Part shown: one piece after another, positions 60,583-64,000 of the stretch
Layout of the letters: every line of letters starts with the position of its first letter
How positions within the stretch are numbered: the stretch's first letter is position 1
Assembly (NCBI GenBank): GCA_902464635.1
Contig: CABQKC010000004.1
Span: forward strand, 22,011 to 86,010
DNA from: an uncultured Caryophanales bacterium
GTDB lineage: Bacteria; Bacillota_I; Bacilli_A; RFN20; CAG-826
Direction: 5' to 3'
Length of the DNA stretch: 64,000 nt
Position numbers and translations under genes: made by a program
Notes under the pieces: model-generated
What the model saw: the letters and a program-made list of their open reading frames with translations, nothing else
Databases searched by the model: none
Told to the model about the DNA's origin: nothing

Positions 60583-62009
60583 ATTTTGAACCAGTTATCG
60601 GACTTGAAATCCATGTCCAGATGAAAACAAAGTCCAAGATGTTTTCTTCTTCTCCAAATTCTTTCTCCCGTTTCCCAAATAGCGAAGTCACTCCTTTTGA
60701 TATGGCTTTTCCTGGAACGATGCCAGTAGTCAATAAGCAAGCAGTTATCAATGCGATTAGAGTTGCTAATGCCTTGCATATGAATATTGACCATACTCTT
60801 CATTTTGATAGAAAGAATTATTTCTATGCCGACCTTCCAAAGGGATTCCAGATTACCCAACAAAGAAGGCCTATCGGATCTAATGGGTATTTAATGATCA
60901 AGGATAAAGATGGCAATCCTAAACGTATTGGAATCGAACGTATCCACATGGAAGAAGATACATGTAAGCAGCTCCATTTCGTTGATTATTCTCTTCTAGA
61001 CTACAATAGGGCAGGCGCCCCATTAGTTGAAATCGTCTCTTATCCAGAGATGAGATCAGATGTCGAGGCCAGTAGATATGTCGAGGCAATTAGGAATATA
61101 GTTGTCTATTCCTTAACTAGCGACGGCAAGATGGAAGAAGGCTCCCTTAGAGTTGACGTAAATGTATCTTTAAGACCATATGGGTCAAGCGAATTCGGCA
61201 CGAAAGTCGAATTAAAGAACCTTAATTCTTTAAAGAATATCGAATTAGCCTTAGCCTATGAAATATCTAGGCAAAGCTCCATTTTATTAAGTGGAGGCAA
61301 GGTTGAACAAGAAACTAGAAGGTTTGATGAATCTAGCGGCAAGACTATATTGATGAGAAAGAAAACCGATGCGGTTGACTATAAATATTTCCCCGAACCA
61401 AATATCACTCCAATAAGATTAAGTGATGAATTTGTTAATGAAGCAATATCTACTTGCCCCGAATTATATGATTCGAAAAAGAATAGATATTTGTCTTATG
61501 GATTAGCAGAAGTAGATGCTGATATCATCCTTTCTTCATTAGATATGGCTTATTATTTTGAAAAATGCATCAAGGGTAATGAAAAATTAGCCAAGACCAT
61601 ATCCAATTTCTTAATCGTAGAGACTAATTCATATCTAAATAAAAATGGGCTAACCATGGCTGATTTTAAATTAGCTCCAACCGATTTAGCTAAATTAGCA
61701 TCTATGCAAGAAGAAGGATATTCGCATAAGCAATGCGCGGATATTTTCTTCTATTGCCTTGATAATGGTTCTTCTATTGAAGATGCAGTCAAAGCACTTC
61801 ATATCGAGAAGCAATCTAATGATGCTAGCGAGATACTACCAATGGTAAGCGAAGTATTAGATGCAAACCCACAATCTATTGCTGACTTTAAAGGCGGAAA
61901 TGGCAGGGCTATTGGATTCCTTATCGGCCAAGTCATGAAAAAAGGAAAAGGGAAGATAAATGCTTCGTTAGTTGCTAAAATAATGAACGAAGAAATTAAT
62001 AAAAGGTAA
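60579..62009 (+). CDS. gatB: Asp/Glu-tRNA amidotransferase subunit B
   Basis: A 476-residue subunit with GLEIHVQMKTKSKMFSS at the start, FPGTMPVVNK, DLPKGFQITQQRRPIG, IERIHMEEDTCKQLH and DYNRAGAPLVEIVS, and the tRNA-binding YqeY-like tail (GNGRAIGFLIGQVMKKGKGK). It phosphorylates and amidates Glu on misacylated tRNA-Gln. GGAGG lies at the gatA end. Confidence 0.97.
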   Translation: MNFEPVIGLEIHVQMKTKSKMFSSSPNSFSRFPNSEVTPFDMAFPGTMPVVNKQAVINAIRVANALHMNIDHTLHFDRKNYFYADLPKGFQITQQRRPIGSNGYLMIKDKDGNPKRIGIERIHMEEDTCKQLHFVDYSLLDYNRAGAPLVEIVSYPEMRSDVEASRYVEAIRNIVVYSLTSDGKMEEGSLRVDVNVSLRPYGSSEFGTKVELKNLNSLKNIELALAYEISRQSSILLSGGKVEQETRRFDESSGKTILMRKKTDAVDYKYFPEPNITPIRLSDEFVNEAISTCPELYDSKKNRYLSYGLAEVDADIILSSLDMAYYFEKCIKGNEKLAKTISNFLIVETNSYLNKNGLTMADFKLAPTDLAKLASMQEEGYSHKQCADIFFYCLDNGSSIEDAVKALHIEKQSNDASEILPMVSEVLDANPQSIADFKGGNGRAIGFLIGQVMKKGKGKINASLVAKIMNEEINKR

Positions 62010-62014
62010 TAATT

Positions 62015-62818
62015 ATGGAAAAAGAGATTGAGCTCCTAAAGCAATACATAAAGGAAGTATCCTCTTTTTCGTTACCTAAATATAAAGAACTACCTGGTGT
62101 AGAACTTTATATGGAACAGGTACTTAAATTCATCAATGGGGCCCTTGAAACTCTTTCTCCAAATGAAGAAAAGAAACTAACTTCCTTCATGGTAAATAAC
62201 TATGTTAAGGCCAAGATGGTTTCTGAACCTGTCAAGAAAAAATATTCACGTGACCAAATTGGCTATTTGATGGCAATTTCCCTCATGAAGAATACTTTGT
62301 CTATGTCAGATATGTCTTTACTACTTGAATTAGATAAAGGTATATCTACCGATAAAGGGAAACTATATGCCTTCTTTTGCGAATTAGAGACTTCAATTAT
62401 CTCTGAATCTAGCGATAAAGCTTCTATTAAGATAGATCAAATTGCCAAACGTTATAAAGCTGAAGCCAAGACAAACCCAAAGAAAGCGACTGAAAATGCT
62501 AGGGATGGCCTTGGTTTATTAGCACTTCGCCTTGCTATATCTAGCCAGGCCAACAAATTGCTTTCTGATTACATCATATCCTTATTACGTAATGAGCTTC
62601 ATGGAGAAGTGGCAACATTAGAAGTAACTCCTTCTAGCCATGAATTAAAGCATGAAGCCATTGCGACTGAAAAAGAGGCAAAGCGATTAGCGGAGGCTAA
62701 ATATACCCACGCTAAAGCAAAAGCCAAGAAGGAAGAAGTAAAAGAGAAAGAGAAAGAAAAAGCTAAGGCAAAGCCTAGCAAAGAAGAAAATAAATCCAAG
62801 AAGGAGAAGAAGAAATGA
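62015..62818 (+). CDS. DUF1836 protein with long basic C-terminal tail
   Basis: A 267-residue protein. The N-terminal 120 residues match DUF1836: PGVELYMEQVLKFINGAL, KKLTSFMVNNYVKAKMV, KKKYSRDQIGYLMAISLMKN, LSMSDMSLLLEL. DUF1836 resembles MerR/HTH-type domains but has no known role. The last 65 residues are almost only Lys, Glu and Ala (KAKAKKEEVKEKEKEKAKAK), probably a disordered or coiled tail. Located 5 nt after gatB and overlapping galE by 4 nt. Confidence 0.75.
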   Translation: MEKEIELLKQYIKEVSSFSLPKYKELPGVELYMEQVLKFINGALETLSPNEEKKLTSFMVNNYVKAKMVSEPVKKKYSRDQIGYLMAISLMKNTLSMSDMSLLLELDKGISTDKGKLYAFFCELETSIISESSDKASIKIDQIAKRYKAEAKTNPKKATENARDGLGLLALRLAISSQANKLLSDYIISLLRNELHGEVATLEVTPSSHELKHEAIATEKEAKRLAEAKYTHAKAKAKKEEVKEKEKEKAKAKPSKEENKSKKEKKK

Positions 62819-63825
62819 GAATTCTAGTTACTGGAGGGACAGGTTTTATAGGAAGCGAAACCGTTATAGCCTTAATTGAAAAAGGATATGAAGTCTCTAT
62901 TGTCGATAATCTATATAATTCCAAGAAAGAAGTCCTAAATAGAATCAAGACATTAACTGGAGTAATGCCGACTTTCTATGAAATCGATTGCTGTGACATG
63001 GCTGCCTTTAGAAAAGTATTCGAAGCTGAACATTTTGATGCAGTCATCCATTTTGCTGGATTAAAAGCAGTCGGGGAATCAGTTGCCAAACCAGTCGAAT
63101 ATTATTCAAATAACCTTATCTCTACATGTAATCTTTTGACTTTGATGAAAGAATTTAACGTCAAAAAATTAGTCTTCTCTTCCTCTGCAACTGTATATGG
63201 AGTTCCAGATAGAGTCCCATTAAAGGAAACTGATCCAGTCAAGAGTGCGACTAACCCATATGGTGAGACCAAGGTCATGATTGAAAGAATCATCACCGAT
63301 TATTGTGCTGCCGATAAGAGTATGAATGCAGTCTTGTTACGTTACTTTAATCCAATTGGAGCTCATCCAAGCGGACTACTTGGAGAAGATCCAAATGGCA
63401 TTCCAAATAACTTGATGCCTTATATTTGCCAAGTTGCAATTGGCAAGCTTAAATGCTTAAAGGTATATGGAGATGATTATCCAACTCCAGATGGATCTGG
63501 AATAAGGGATTATATCCATGTAGTTGATTTAGCTTTGGGGCATGTTGCTACTATTAAGAAATTAGAAGAAAATCCAGGATTAGTTATCTATAACCTTGGT
63601 ACTGGAAAAGGTACTAGCGTATTAGAGATGATTTCTGCTTTTGAAAAGGCAACTGGAGTCAAGATTCCTTATGAAATAGTAGGAAGAAGAGCAGGGGATG
63701 TCGCCGAGAATTATGCTGAATGCGATAAGGCTAAAAATGAATTAGGCTGGGTTGCTAAATATAATGTAATCGATGCCTGTAGGGATGCTTATAACTTCCA
63801 AAAGAAGAATCCTAACGGAATATAA
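62815..63825 (+). CDS. galE: UDP-glucose 4-epimerase
   Basis: A 336-residue SDR enzyme: MRILVTGGTGFIGSETVIAL (NAD-binding), IVDNLYNSKKEVLNRI, VIHFAGLKAVGESV, FSSSATVYG with the YGETK catalytic pair (NPYGETKVMIER), LRYFNPIGAHPSG and GIRDYIHVVDLA. It interconverts UDP-glucose and UDP-galactose and can feed the glycan genes at 32887-42188. Closed by a terminator. Confidence 0.96.
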   Translation: MRILVTGGTGFIGSETVIALIEKGYEVSIVDNLYNSKKEVLNRIKTLTGVMPTFYEIDCCDMAAFRKVFEAEHFDAVIHFAGLKAVGESVAKPVEYYSNNLISTCNLLTLMKEFNVKKLVFSSSATVYGVPDRVPLKETDPVKSATNPYGETKVMIERIITDYCAADKSMNAVLLRYFNPIGAHPSGLLGEDPNGIPNNLMPYICQVAIGKLKCLKVYGDDYPTPDGSGIRDYIHVVDLALGHVATIKKLEENPGLVIYNLGTGKGTSVLEMISAFEKATGVKIPYEIVGRRAGDVAENYAECDKAKNELGWVAKYNVIDACRDAYNFQKKNPNGI

Positions 63826-63832
63826 GAATACG

Positions 63833-63860
63833 AAGGGCTATTGCAAAAGTAGTCCTTTTT
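63833..63860 (+). terminator. Terminator after galE
   Basis: AAGGGCTA (63833-63840) pairs with TAGTCCTT (63850-63857, one G-T), nine-nt loop, then a T run. It ends the pcrA to galE gene run. Confidence 0.88.
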
Positions 63861-64000
63861 ATTTACAAAAAAGTAATTTTGTCATAGAAGTGGCTTTATT
63901 CTCTTTTTAATATCTTTTGATTTGATTAGAATATTTTTAACTAAGGGAGACTAACTATTCAAAGTAAAGAGAAAAATTAATTATTTCGTAAAGTGTCGTT
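63861..64000. other. Intergenic end of window
   Basis: AT-rich, no gene start seen before the window edge. GGGAGACTAAC at 63944-63954 is not followed by a start codon in range. Confidence 0.4.

Overview
The window is a 64-kb piece of a low-GC, AT-rich Gram-positive-type genome. It shows Shine-Dalgarno sites of the AGGAGG type, lipoprotein signal peptides together with Lgt, GatCAB plus a direct AsnRS, TsaE/TsaB/TsaD, PcrA and LigA. It also has a flavodiiron protein and radical SAM enzymes typical of anaerobes. TGA is used as a stop (for example at 32151-32153), so the code is standard and this is not a code-4 mycoplasma. My inference is an uncultured anaerobic gut member of the Bacilli/Erysipelotrichia/Mollicutes side of the Bacillota. 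No tRNA, rRNA, CRISPR or phage genes were seen. Many genes start with the A of ATG only 6-8 nt after a TATAAT-like box, so leaderless transcripts look common.

Layout. 1-3134: a flavin oxidoreductase cut by the window edge, a HAD phosphatase and an Ord-like dehydrogenase. 3135-7600: an accessory island (locus A) of higher local GC, with a decayed IS30-type transposase and related repeats on both sides. It carries an operon for a secreted papain-fold peptidase, a lipoprotein and a radical SAM/SPASM enzyme. 7665-14070: a small unknown protein, then rhamnose catabolism (rhaB; rhaA-rhaD divergent from a DeoR regulator with repeated TTTTGATTA operators) with lgt and a CPBP protease in between. 14117-16942: membrane proteins and a degenerate Fic-like regulator under a perfect palindrome. 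17008-17404: tmRNA. 17689-22184: locus B, an ECF sigma factor, its membrane anti-sigma partner, and a second peptidase + lipoprotein + radical SAM set paralogous to locus A. 22331-28254: an ATPase/nuclease with flanking inverted repeats, a MORN/SGNH protein, an MFS and a MATE transporter. 28566-32854: a membrane protein, a four-domain flavodiiron protein and an ABC ATPase. 32887-42188: a surface polysaccharide region (four glycosyltransferase-type genes, polymerase-like protein, flippase, TupA-like ATP-grasp protein, lipoprotein). 42233-53319: ung, TPP riboswitch with a ThiT-type transporter, DUF3137, HTH and DUF402 proteins, tsaE-tsaB/rimI-tsaD, asnS and small envelope genes. 54510-63825: pcrA-ligA-gatC-gatA-gatB-DUF1836-galE, a tightly packed housekeeping run.

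The most notable system is the pair of peptidase/lipoprotein/radical SAM cassettes. In locus B the peptidase gene and the radical SAM gene are each preceded by the same bipartite element: TTTCGACGG, 15 nt, GTATTTATT. This is best read as the promoter recognised by the ECF sigma factor encoded just upstream. Locus A instead has a consensus sigma-A promoter (TTGACA, 17 nt, TATAAT). Three of the four secreted products end in cysteine-containing tails that could be the radical SAM substrates; that last step is inference.
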